Shown: one piece after another, positions 1 through 4,782 of the stretch
Layout of the letters: every line of letters starts with the position of its first letter
Numbering within the stretch: the first letter of the stretch is position 1
NCBI GenBank assembly: GCA_017616955.1
Contig: JAFZXD010000164.1
Coordinates: 1 to 5,504, forward strand
DNA from: Eubacterium sp.
Lineage (GTDB): Bacteria > Bacillota > Clostridia > Lachnospirales > Lachnospiraceae
Direction of reading: 5' to 3'
DNA length: 5,504 nt
Notes under the pieces: generated by a model
The model's input: the letters and a program-made list of their open reading frames with translations, nothing else
The model's database searches: none
What the model was told of the DNA's origin: nothing
Translations under genes and position numbers: made by a program

Positions 1-118
1 TATCGTTATCAACACCACAACAATGAAGGGCTGCCAGGTAGTAGCAGAGAATCCTGAGTACGAAGTAAAGCATATGATCTACGAATTACTTGAGGCAGCC
101 AGAGCAAAGGAGGAATAA
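1..118 (+). CDS. fliW: FliW, flagellar assembly factor (C-terminal 38 residues only)
   Basis: This is the 3' end of a gene that begins before the window; the first whole codon starts at base 2. The visible tail begins IVINTTTMKGCQVVAENPEY and matches the FliW C-terminus, where a 'VIN' strand is followed by a KGxQ-like turn and a strand with the E-Y/V pattern. In Bacillus subtilis, FliW binds CsrA and frees flagellin mRNA from repression, and flagellin in turn sequesters FliW. Position directly before csrA, with only three bases between the stop and the csrA ATG, supports the call and suggests co-transcription and translational coupling. The csrA ribosome binding site (106-113) lies inside the last FliW codons. 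The fragment is short, so identity rests on both the motif and the neighbour. Confidence 0.85.
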   Translation, partial: IVINTTTMKGCQVVAENPEYEVKHMIYELLEAARAKEE

Positions 119-121
119 TCG

Positions 122-358
122 ATGCTGGCTTTATCAAGGAAGGTAAACGAGTCGATCATGCTCGGTAATGATATAGAGGTAACTGTTCTTGAAATCAAGG
201 GTGACCAGGTAAAAATAGGCATCAAGGCACCTAAGAACGTAAGCATCTTCAGAAAAGAAATATACGTTCAGATAGAGGAAGAGAACAAGAAGGCCGCTGA
301 GCAGACCGCTGACAGAGAGACCATTGAAAAGACTCTGGATACATTACTTAAGAAATAA
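122..358 (+). CDS. csrA: CsrA, post-transcriptional regulator of flagellar genes
   Basis: CsrA is a small homodimeric RNA-binding protein that binds GGA motifs in mRNA leaders and blocks ribosome access. The 78-residue product has the canonical pattern: N-terminal [15 protein letters not shown], then [21 protein letters not shown] and [13 protein letters not shown]. Residues known to contact RNA are present (L4, R6 and the critical R44 in 'FRKEIY'). Asn55, the position implicated in FliW binding in B. subtilis CsrA, is also conserved. The start is supported by AAAGGAGG at 106-113, eight bases before the ATG. The length is slightly above the usual 60-75 because of a polar C-terminal tail. The gene overlaps functionally with fliW upstream and ends before a strong terminator, so it is probably the last gene of its operon. 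Its ribosome binding site itself contains GGAGGA, so autoregulation is possible but unproven. Confidence 0.97.
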   Translation: MLALSRKVNESIMLGNDIEVTVLEIKGDQVKIGIKAPKNVSIFRKEIYVQIEEENKKAAEQTADRETIEKTLDTLLKK

Positions 359-363
359 TATGT

Positions 364-391
364 TAGCCCCTGAGCTGTCAGGGGCTATTTT
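364..391 (+). terminator. Intrinsic terminator after csrA
   Basis: A perfect 10-bp inverted repeat (TAGCCCCTGA at 364-373, TCAGGGGCTA at 378-387) with a four-base GCTG loop is followed by TTTT. It starts five bases after the csrA stop and closes the fliW-csrA transcript. Confidence 0.93.
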
Positions 392-398
392 CAATTTA

Positions 399-447
399 AG
401 CCTTCCCCTTAGAGGGGAAGGGGGACCGCGAAGCGGTGGATGAGGTG
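399..447. repeat. REP-like dispersed element with two hairpins
   Basis: Two adjacent GC-rich hairpins stand out from AT-rich surroundings: CCTTCCCCT (401-409), loop TAG, AGGGGAAGG (413-421); then ACCGC (425-429), loop GAA, GCGGT (433-437); then the tail GGATGAGG (438-445). From memory, this arrangement (CCTTCCCC-hairpin, second short hairpin, GGATGAGG) recurs as an intergenic dispersed repeat in gut Firmicutes and other bacteria. Only one copy lies in this window, so repeat status rests on recognition. It sits just after the csrA terminator and about 25 bases upstream of the flaG promoter -35 region. It encodes nothing visible. Confidence 0.65.
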
Positions 448-453
448 TCAAAA

Positions 454-497
454 TTTTTTGAAATAGGGGTTAAGCTTTAACCTCCACTCTCCGATAA
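454..497 (+). promoter_or_regulatory. Sigma-28 (SigD/FliA) promoter of flaG-fliD
   Basis: TAAGCTTT (471-478) and TCCGATAA (490-497) are separated by 11 bp, matching the sigma-28 consensus TAAAGTTT-N11-GCCGATAA. Upstream lies a T6 run (454-459), then seven bases, then GGGTTAAG (467-474), a block shared with the two promoters at the right edge. Transcription should begin near base 504, giving a leader of about 138 nt before flaG. Confidence 0.88.
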
Positions 498-503
498 AAT
501 GAT

Positions 504-641
504 TAGAGAAGAATCCCATTAGTGTATCTATAACTATTGAAAGGATTCAGACAGGTGCTTTTAGCACCTCGACATCACATGGAGGTGTAACAGGCGGATG
601 CCTGTGAGTTTATCGGTTAGACCGAACGAAAGGAGAAAAAT
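504..641 (+). promoter_or_regulatory. Structured flaG leader with candidate CsrA-binding hairpins
   Basis: The leader holds four GGA triplets (543, 581, 596, 632). Two lie in hairpin loops, the favoured CsrA context: stem TGAA/TTCA (538-541, 546-549) with loop AGGA, and stem ACAGGC/GCCTGT (590-595, 600-605) with loop GGAT. A fourth GGA is inside the flaG ribosome binding site AAAGGAG (629-635). Between them AGGTGC (553-558) can pair with GCACCT (564-569), or CACCTC (565-570) can instead pair with GAGGTG (582-587); these exclude each other. A last small hairpin, TCGGT/ACCGA (613-617, 621-625), lies just before the ribosome binding site. CsrA control is inferred from motif, structure and the nearby csrA gene. 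Confidence 0.65.
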
Positions 642-1028
642 ATGGGAATAGATGCTATAGGCAGTACTACTCAGTCTTATCAACCGACACCCATTGATTC
701 TTCATCGGCAGCAAAGACCGGAGCGGATACTGTTACCGTGGACGCCATAAAGCCCGTTATGGGAAACGAGAGCATGGTGAAATCGGAAAATGGGAACCAG
801 CCGTCCGATGAGGAAGTAAAGTCGGCGATAAAGGAAGCGAACAAAAGAGCAGTCTTCGGACATGCCAGTGCTCAGTTTTCATATCATGAGGCTACGAAAC
901 GTATCTCAGTAAAGATCGTGGATAACGACACAAAAGAGATCATCCGTGAGATACCCCCTGAGAAAACACTGGATATGATCAGTAAGATGTGGGAACTTGC
1001 CGGACTCGTTGTAGACGAGAAGAGGTAA
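642..1028 (+). CDS. flaG: FlaG-family flagellar protein
   Basis: The 128-residue protein has a disordered, Ser/Thr/Gln-rich N-terminal half and a conserved C-terminal half, roughly residues 68-128. The latter contains FGHASAQFSYHEATKRISVK followed by a VDNDTKEIIREIPPEKTLDM segment, the hallmark of the FlaG/YvyC family. The 'I-R-E-I-P' turn and following helix are the best conserved part. FlaG proteins are encoded next to fliD in many Firmicutes; in some bacteria their loss affects filament length, but the exact role is unsettled. The start is set by AAAGGAG at 629-635, six bases before the ATG. It is first in a sigma-28 operon with fliD 70 bp downstream. No cysteine is visible in the protein. 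Confidence 0.9.
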   Translation: MGIDAIGSTTQSYQPTPIDSSSAAKTGADTVTVDAIKPVMGNESMVKSENGNQPSDEEVKSAIKEANKRAVFGHASAQFSYHEATKRISVKIVDNDTKEIIREIPPEKTLDMISKMWELAGLVVDEKR

Positions 1029-1064
1029 GGAAGTAATAAAGGGACTTACCGTATAATATACGGT
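1024..1064 (+). promoter_or_regulatory. flaG-fliD intercistronic region with competing hairpins
   Basis: GGTAAG (1024-1029, covering the flaG stop) can pair with CTTACC (1045-1050). ACCGTAT (1048-1054) can instead pair with ATACGGT (1058-1064) across an AAT loop. The two share bases 1048-1050, so only one can form. The second palindrome contains TATAAT at 1052-1057, but I see no good -35 at the right distance, so a separate fliD promoter is not supported. No T-run follows, so it is not a terminator. Confidence 0.35.
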
Positions 1065-1098
1065 TGCATGGATGCGTACAAAACAAGGAGGTTATGAT

Positions 1099-2613
1099 AT
1101 GCCTATACGAATGACAGGAATGGCTTCTGGTATAGATGTGGATGCTGTAGTAAAAGAAATGATGTCAGCTCAGAAGCTTAAAAAGACAAATTTAGAGGGA
1201 AAGAAAGAGAAGCTTTCCTGGAAGCAGGATGCATGGAAGGAAATGAATACTAAGTTGTATTCATTCTATACGGGTTCTCTTTCAAAAATGAAAACAAAAG
1301 GAAACTATCAGGCCAGAAAAGCTACTGCTTCTGATCCCAGTAAAGTTAGTGTATCGGCTACTACTGCTACAGCAGGTTCATACTCACTTAGTGTTGAGAA
1401 ACTTGCTTCGGCAGAGTACGTGACCGGTGCCAATTTAAAGGGCAAGGGTTATGATGGAGACACTAAACTCGTTGATACTGGAATGACTGAAGGACAGACC
1501 ATTACCATACAGTCTGGAGATAAAGATCCGGTTACGCTTACTGTGGATGCAGATACCACTATATCTGATTTCGTAGATAAGTTAAAGTCAGCTGGACTTA
1601 ATGCCAGCTTTGATAAGACAAATGGTAGATTTTTTATAGCGGCTAAGGACTCTGGTGAGGCTAATAAATTCACCATCACTTCTACAGAAGGCGATACTGA
1701 AGGAAAAGGCCTTGATGCATTGGGTCTAATTAATATTACAGATGATGTGGCTACATCAGGCAGAACTGCTGATAGCAGCAATCAGGTAGCTATAGTTAAG
1801 GCATCTGATGCTAAGATTAAACTTAACGGAGCAGTAATTGAGTCCAGTTCCAATACAATCAATGTAAACGGTTTGAAGTTGGATCTTCAGGGCACTACAG
1901 CAGAAGGTGAAGAGATAACACTTTCCATCACTAAAGATTCTCAGTCAGTAGTCGACAGAGTGAAGGATTTCATCAAAGGATATAATGAACTGATGACTGA
2001 AATGTATGAAAAGTATAATGCTGCTTCTGCAAGAAATTATTCAATGCTTACTTCTGAACAGAAGGAAGCAATGTCAGATGATGAAGTTAAGCTTTGGGAA
2101 GGTAAGATAAAGGATTCTCTTCTTCGACGTGATGACACGTTGGGCGATCTTATGTCAACATTTAGAAGTGCAATGCAGGAGACAGTAGAGATAAATGGAG
2201 AAAAGTTCTCATTATCAAGCTTTGGCATAGTAACAGGAAATTATACAGAGCATGGACTTCTTCATATGGAAGGCGACGCTGATGATGCCGAATATGCTAC
2301 TAAGACTAACAAACTTATGCAGATGCTTGAAGAGGATCCTGATAAGGTGAGTGAAGCTTTGTCAGGTATCATGGAAAAGTTCTATAATAAGATGTTTGAT
2401 AAGATGGGTTCCACTAAGCTTTCGAGTGCTCTGACATTCTACAATGACAAACAGATGAAAACCGAGAGTGAGTCTTATGAGAAGCAGATTAAGGATTGGG
2501 AGACTAAACTTAACTCGATAGAGGATAAGTATTACAAGCAGTTCTCAGCTATGGAGAAAATGATGGCTGAACTTCAGACTAAGCAGAGCCAGTTAGCCGG
2601 ATTCTTTGGATAA
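1099..2613 (+). CDS. fliD: FliD, flagellar filament cap (hook-associated protein 2)
   Basis: FliD is secreted through the flagellar export apparatus and forms the oligomeric cap at the filament tip that guides flagellin polymerisation. The 504-residue product opens with MPIRMTGMASGIDVDAVVKE, the typical FliD N-terminus (FliD_N about 4-105, including the VSVSATTATAGSYSLSVEKL strand pair). A variable Thr/Gly-rich middle (about 106-230) corresponds to the exposed domains. FliD_C runs from about 232 (AKIKLNG, then VDRVKDFIKGYNELM) to a predicted coiled-coil C-terminus (about 448-504) ending FFG. No cysteine is present, common in exported flagellar proteins. An upstream in-frame ATG at 1072 adds nine residues, but AAGGAGG at 1085-1091, seven bases before the ATG at 1099, fixes the shorter start. 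It is second in the flaG operon. Confidence 0.96.
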   Translation: MPIRMTGMASGIDVDAVVKEMMSAQKLKKTNLEGKKEKLSWKQDAWKEMNTKLYSFYTGSLSKMKTKGNYQARKATASDPSKVSVSATTATAGSYSLSVEKLASAEYVTGANLKGKGYDGDTKLVDTGMTEGQTITIQSGDKDPVTLTVDADTTISDFVDKLKSAGLNASFDKTNGRFFIAAKDSGEANKFTITSTEGDTEGKGLDALGLINITDDVATSGRTADSSNQVAIVKASDAKIKLNGAVIESSSNTINVNGLKLDLQGTTAEGEEITLSITKDSQSVVDRVKDFIKGYNELMTEMYEKYNAASARNYSMLTSEQKEAMSDDEVKLWEGKIKDSLLRRDDTLGDLMSTFRSAMQETVEINGEKFSLSSFGIVTGNYTEHGLLHMEGDADDAEYATKTNKLMQMLEEDPDKVSEALSGIMEKFYNKMFDKMGSTKLSSALTFYNDKQMKTESESYEKQIKDWETKLNSIEDKYYKQFSAMEKMMAELQTKQSQLAGFFG

Positions 2614-2638
2614 ATGATTAATTGATCGGAATCATTTA
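2611..2638 (+). other. Hairpin overlapping the fliD stop codon
   Basis: TAAATGATT (2611-2619) and AATCATTTA (2630-2638) form a perfect 9-bp stem with a 10-base loop. The stem is AT-rich and is not followed by a T-run, so it is a poor terminator. It may protect the mRNA 3' end or act only as a pause site. Confidence 0.4.
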
Positions 2639-2646
2639 GAAATTAC

Positions 2647-2675
2647 TTGACAGAATTCTTTCTAGATAGTATGAT
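2647..2675 (+). promoter_or_regulatory. SigA-type promoter upstream of the fliD-fliS insert
   Basis: A perfect -35 TTGACA (2647-2652) and a -10 TATGAT (2670-2675) are separated by exactly 17 bp. Transcription would begin near 2682. The next gene start is more than 250 bases away and a terminator intervenes, so the immediate product is a leader or a free-standing RNA. This is a housekeeping-type promoter, unlike the sigma-28 promoters of the flagellar genes around it. Confidence 0.8.
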
Positions 2676-2681
2676 TAATAT

Positions 2682-2923
2682 GCCGAAAGAAAAATCTTTC
2701 CTGTAGATAATTTACAGACATCTGTATAAGGAGCTTACAGCGGTGTTCTGGCATCGAAAAAAACTTTCCATATCGGCAGTGCCCGTGAAGGTCGTTCATT
2801 TATTGGAGTGCCTTCTATACACCGGATAGCTGAAAGGCATATCAGCGTTGGGAAGCAACATTAAAACCAGATTTCTTTATAAAACAAGGGGTTCCCTGTT
2901 ACATGGTTCAGGGAACTCTTTTT
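2682..2923 (+). ncRNA. Candidate structured non-coding RNA or attenuated leader, family not recognised
   Basis: The stretch lies between a SigA promoter and a strong terminator and contains no convincing ORF. It can form many local helices: CTGTA/TACAG near 2701-2717, TGCCTT/AAGGCA enclosing CTAT/ATAG at about 2810-2840, an alternative GCTGA/TCAGC pairing at about 2829-2846, and GTTG/CAAC (2847-2850, 2856-2859) with a GGAAG loop. The ends may close: AAAG plus AAATCT (2686-2697, two A bulged) pairs with AGATTTCTTT (2869-2878). TGCCGA at the 5' end also matches TCGGCA in the middle, suggesting a long-range or alternative pairing. About 240 nt is a normal size for a bacterial structured RNA. I cannot place it; raiA RNA and 6S RNA are candidates to test, neither confirmed. 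It may act as a stand-alone RNA or as a leader controlling the ORF at 2936. Confidence 0.55.
2886..2923 (+). terminator. Intrinsic terminator between the RNA and the 2936 ORF
   Basis: Bases 2886-2898 pair with 2909-2921 in a 13-bp stem (two G-U pairs) whose core is GTTCCCTG/CAGGGAAC, with a 10-base loop, and the 3' arm runs into TTTTT (2919-2923). The next gene's ribosome binding site begins three bases later, so expression of that gene from the upstream promoter needs read-through. It would also stop transcripts coming from flaG-fliD. Confidence 0.88.
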
Positions 2924-2935
2924 GTAGGTGGGATT

Positions 2936-3580
2936 ATGATTTCAGATGAAGTGCAGGAATTGCTGTATAAAGCAATTCAGATATTTGATGCACTTGCTGA
3001 AAAAGATTATCTTGTTTTTGGACAGATCAGTCTTCGTCATTCGACAGATGTTTTCCAGATTAGAATAAAAAAAGAATATTTCTGGCATTTACTTGGATGT
3101 AAAGCAAGAAAGAATGTTGATAATCTATATAGCAGGTGCCTTAACAAAGAAAAGATAGTGGACTGTCTTGATTATACCAAAGGTAGTAGTGAAAGCATGT
3201 GCCGTGAAAAGTATAATGCCTTTATTAAAGTCTTTGATTTTGTGAGCTATGCTAAAGAAATACGAATATGTGATACAAAAGATACACCGGACAAATTCAA
3301 TTTTGTTTTAGCAATTGGACATTTTAGTGGGATAATAGGTTATGACAGTAGACAACCGTCTAAATTATATTTCCCTAAGTCGACGCAGTCAAAACCTATA
3401 AAGGAATATAACACCAAGAGTACAGCCAGAAAGATTATAGACATTATGGGAAAGTATTGTTCAGAGTCTTATTATAACTGTATTAGGTATGAAATAAAGA
3501 AGAATATATTGAAAGATATAATAAAAAACATAGATTTGGAGCATAAAAAGATTATAGATAAAGCTATCTTGGACGGGTAA
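2936..3580 (+). CDS. Uncharacterised cytoplasmic protein, possibly a PBECR4-like (BECR-fold) nuclease
   Basis: This is a 214-residue protein that I do not recognise with certainty. It has no signal peptide or membrane segment and has seven cysteines, unlike the Cys-free FliD beside it, so it is probably cytoplasmic and not a flagellar component. Visible motifs are IKKEYFWHLLGCK (about residues 40-52), YNAFIKVFDF (about 96-105), KEIRICDTKDT, a strand FNFVLAIGHFSGIIGYDSR and a YFPKSTQSKP turn (about 145-155). The order 'HLLG - Asn/Tyr helix - LxxxI strand - YFP' resembles proteins annotated as PBECR4 (phage-Barnase-EndoU-ColicinE5/D-RelE-like nuclease 4); this is from memory. The ATG at 2903 lies inside the terminator loop and lacks a ribosome binding site; the ATG at 2936 follows AGGTGG (2926-2931). 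Codons are more AT-rich than in flaG or fliD, consistent with acquisition. No terminator is evident after the stop. Confidence 0.75.
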   Translation: MISDEVQELLYKAIQIFDALAEKDYLVFGQISLRHSTDVFQIRIKKEYFWHLLGCKARKNVDNLYSRCLNKEKIVDCLDYTKGSSESMCREKYNAFIKVFDFVSYAKEIRICDTKDTPDKFNFVLAIGHFSGIIGYDSRQPSKLYFPKSTQSKPIKEYNTKSTARKIIDIMGKYCSESYYNCIRYEIKKNILKDIIKNIDLEHKKIIDKAILDG

Positions 3581-3611
3581 AAAAATATAAAAAATAATAC
3601 TGATTGAAGGT

Positions 3612-3638
3612 TAAGTTATACGATATCTCTTCCGATAT
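3612..3638 (+). promoter_or_regulatory. Sigma-28 promoter of fliS
   Basis: TAAGTTAT (3612-3619) and TCCGATAT (3631-3638) are separated by 11 bp, a good sigma-28 match. An A-rich block (3581-3599) lies upstream, but the T-run and third G found at the other sigma-28 promoters are missing. Transcription should start near 3645. Confidence 0.85.
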
Positions 3639-3644
3639 ATTTTG

Positions 3645-3702
3645 TGTAGGGCAAATGAAAGAGTACAATCGCTTGTACACAGAGCGAGGAAAGAGGTAAA
3701 GA
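3645..3702 (+). promoter_or_regulatory. fliS leader with hairpin before the ribosome binding site
   Basis: GTACAA (3663-3668) and TTGTAC (3673-3678) form a perfect 6-bp stem with loop TCGC. A GGA (3688-3690) and the AGAGG ribosome binding site (3692-3696) follow in unpaired sequence. A CsrA role is conceivable, but here no GGA sits in a hairpin loop. Confidence 0.4.
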
Positions 3703-4116
3703 ATGACAGCAGCTATGGCAAACGTATATAAGAGCAACTCTATTAACACAGCATCACCTGCAGAGCTTACACTTATGCTTTATGACGGAGCTATCAAGTT
3801 CTGTAACATAGCTTTAGGTGCCATTGAATCAAATGATGTTCAGAAGGCAAACACCAATATCATAAAAGCAGAAAATATAATCACTGAGTTTAGAGCTACA
3901 TTAGATTTTAAGTATCCCGTAGCAAAAGATTTTGATAGAGTATATGACTGGATATACAGAAGGCTTGTAGAGGCTAATATGCATAAGGATGCAGAAGTGC
4001 TTGAGGACGCTACCCGTCTTATCCGTGAGATGCGTGATACGTGGAAGGAAGTAATGAAACTTAGTCGTTCATCGGGTGGTGAAGGCCAGATTAAATATGT
4101 GTCAGCTGGTGCGTAA
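3703..4116 (+). CDS. fliS: FliS, flagellin export chaperone
   Basis: FliS binds the C-terminal end of unfolded flagellin in the cytoplasm, prevents premature polymerisation and delivers it to the export gate. The 137-residue protein is a full-length family member. It has the near-invariant N-terminal block YKSNSINTASPAELTLMLYD (about residues 9-28), a helical middle (NTNIIKAENIITEFRATLD) and the YDWIYRRLVEANMHKD motif (about 86-101), then FliS-typical R-D-T-W-K. The start at 3703 is preceded by AGAGG at 3692-3696; a second ATG five codons on is possible but has poorer spacing. In Firmicutes fliS usually follows fliD directly. Here it is separated by about 1.1 kb of unrelated sequence and has its own sigma-28 promoter and terminator. 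Confidence 0.96.
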   Translation: MTAAMANVYKSNSINTASPAELTLMLYDGAIKFCNIALGAIESNDVQKANTNIIKAENIITEFRATLDFKYPVAKDFDRVYDWIYRRLVEANMHKDAEVLEDATRLIREMRDTWKEVMKLSRSSGGEGQIKYVSAGA

Positions 4117-4137
4117 AGAGCGTTTTTATAATATGAT

Positions 4138-4175
4138 AAAACAGGCAGAGGAAAGTATTTCTTCTGCTTGTTTTT
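4138..4175 (+). terminator. Intrinsic terminator after fliS
   Basis: Bases 4138-4154 pair with 4158-4174 in a 17-bp stem (two G-U pairs) with a three-base GTA loop. The 3' arm ends in TTTTT. It starts 21 bases after the fliS stop. Confidence 0.93.
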
Positions 4176-4196
4176 ATCTACTGATTATGGTATAAA
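4168..4196 (+). promoter_or_regulatory. Probable SigA extended -10 promoter for the FlgN/FliT-like gene
   Basis: TATAAA (4191-4196) is preceded by TGG, an extended -10, and lies 17 bp after a weak -35, TTGTTT (4168-4173), that overlaps the 3' arm of the fliS terminator. Because that terminator should stop fliS transcripts, the next gene needs its own start. No sigma-28 pattern is visible here. Confidence 0.45.
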
Positions 4197-4234
4197 AGTA
4201 ATAGATAGAAAAATAAAATATAAGGGGTATAAGC

Positions 4235-4726
4235 ATGAGAGACAGTGAGAAGGTTACGTATTTAAATATCATGATTGATACATTGAAGAAGAAAGAAATA
4301 TTACTTAAAAATCTTAAGGTGATCACTACCAAGCAGACGGAGATATTGGAAGCGGAAGAGTTTGCAGCTGATGATTTTGATAATACTATAGAAGAAAAAC
4401 AGAAATCAATAGATGCACTGATGAAACTTGATGATGGATTTATGGATATGTATGCCAAGGTAAAAGATACTTTGATCTCAAATGGGAGTGATTATATTCC
4501 GGAGATAGAGCAGGCAAAGGCCCTGATCAAGAAACAGACCGATATGTCTGTAGAGTTGCAGGCTATGGAAGAAAAGAATAAAGTTAAACTTACTATGCAG
4601 TTGTCGAAAGGCAGACAAAAGGGCAAGGACTTCCGTACCAGTTCCCGTACTGCAGCGGCATATTATAAGAATATGAGTAACCATCATCAGGAGGGTGATT
4701 CATATTTCCTGGACAGTAAAAAGTAA
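4235..4726 (+). CDS. FlgN/FliT-like flagellar export chaperone
   Basis: The 163-residue protein is nearly all charged helix, with a heptad-like coiled-coil N-terminal two thirds (IMIDTLKKKEILLKNLKVIT, then FDNTIEEKQKSIDALMKLDD) and a second helix around residues 89-125. The C-terminal end, AAAYYKNM followed by YFLDSKK, resembles the tail of Firmicutes FlgN proteins. FlgN chaperones FlgK and FlgL; FliT chaperones FliD. Both are short helical proteins that diverge greatly in sequence. Position right after fliS favours FliT, while the tail favours FlgN, so I leave the symbol empty. AAGGGG lies about six bases before the ATG (4223-4228). It is flanked by terminators on both sides and so is probably monocistronic. 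Confidence 0.75.
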   Translation: MRDSEKVTYLNIMIDTLKKKEILLKNLKVITTKQTEILEAEEFAADDFDNTIEEKQKSIDALMKLDDGFMDMYAKVKDTLISNGSDYIPEIEQAKALIKKQTDMSVELQAMEEKNKVKLTMQLSKGRQKGKDFRTSSRTAAAYYKNMSNHHQEGDSYFLDSKK

Positions 4727-4739
4727 TAACTGATTAAAT

Positions 4740-4778
4740 AATGCCCTTTCATAGCGAAACCAGTTATGAAAGGGCATT
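4740..4778. terminator. Bidirectional terminator between convergent genes
   Basis: ATGCCCTTTCATA (4741-4753) and TATGAAAGGGCAT (4765-4777) form a perfect 13-bp stem, extended by one A-T pair, with an 11-base loop. It lies between the plus-strand chaperone gene and the minus-strand DUF2442 gene. T-rich sequence follows on both strands, weakly on the plus strand and better on the minus strand. Confidence 0.85.
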
Positions 4779-4782
4779 TCAT

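Noticed and set aside
1072..1098. Upstream start for fliD at 1072
   Set aside because: No ribosome binding site precedes it, and the extra codons themselves contain the AAGGAGG site that serves the ATG at 1099, where FliD homologues begin.
1449..1781. Minus-strand open frame of 110 codons inside fliD
   Set aside because: It lies entirely within the clear fliD reading frame, has no ribosome binding site and its translation is low-complexity Ser/Val-rich, typical of an antisense shadow.
2611..2638. Terminator at the end of fliD
   Set aside because: The 9-bp stem is AT-rich and no T-run follows; the first credible terminator downstream is at 2886-2923.
2682..2885. tmRNA, RNase P RNA or SRP RNA
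   Set aside because: None of the conserved sequence hallmarks of these RNAs that I know is present, including a tRNA-like 3' end or the SRP tetraloop region.
2682..2923. CsrB/CsrC-like CsrA-sponge RNA
   Set aside because: Only about four GGA triplets occur in 240 nt, roughly the chance expectation, and only one sits in a clear loop (2851-2853). Sponge RNAs carry many more.
2903..2935. Start of the 2936 ORF at ATG 2903
   Set aside because: The ATG is in the terminator loop with no ribosome binding site; AGGTGG at 2926-2931 points to 2936.
3564..3749. Minus-strand frame of 61 codons across the fliS promoter
   Set aside because: It overlaps the end of one gene, the sigma-28 promoter and the start of fliS, so it is best explained as an AT-rich chance frame.
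4174..4458. Minus-strand frame of 94 codons over the chaperone gene
   Set aside because: It is antisense to the FlgN/FliT-like gene and the fliS terminator, has a Ser/Ile/Phe-rich shadow composition and no ribosome binding site.
4478..4687. Minus-strand frame of 69 codons over the chaperone gene
   Set aside because: Antisense shadow with no supporting start signal or recognisable domain.
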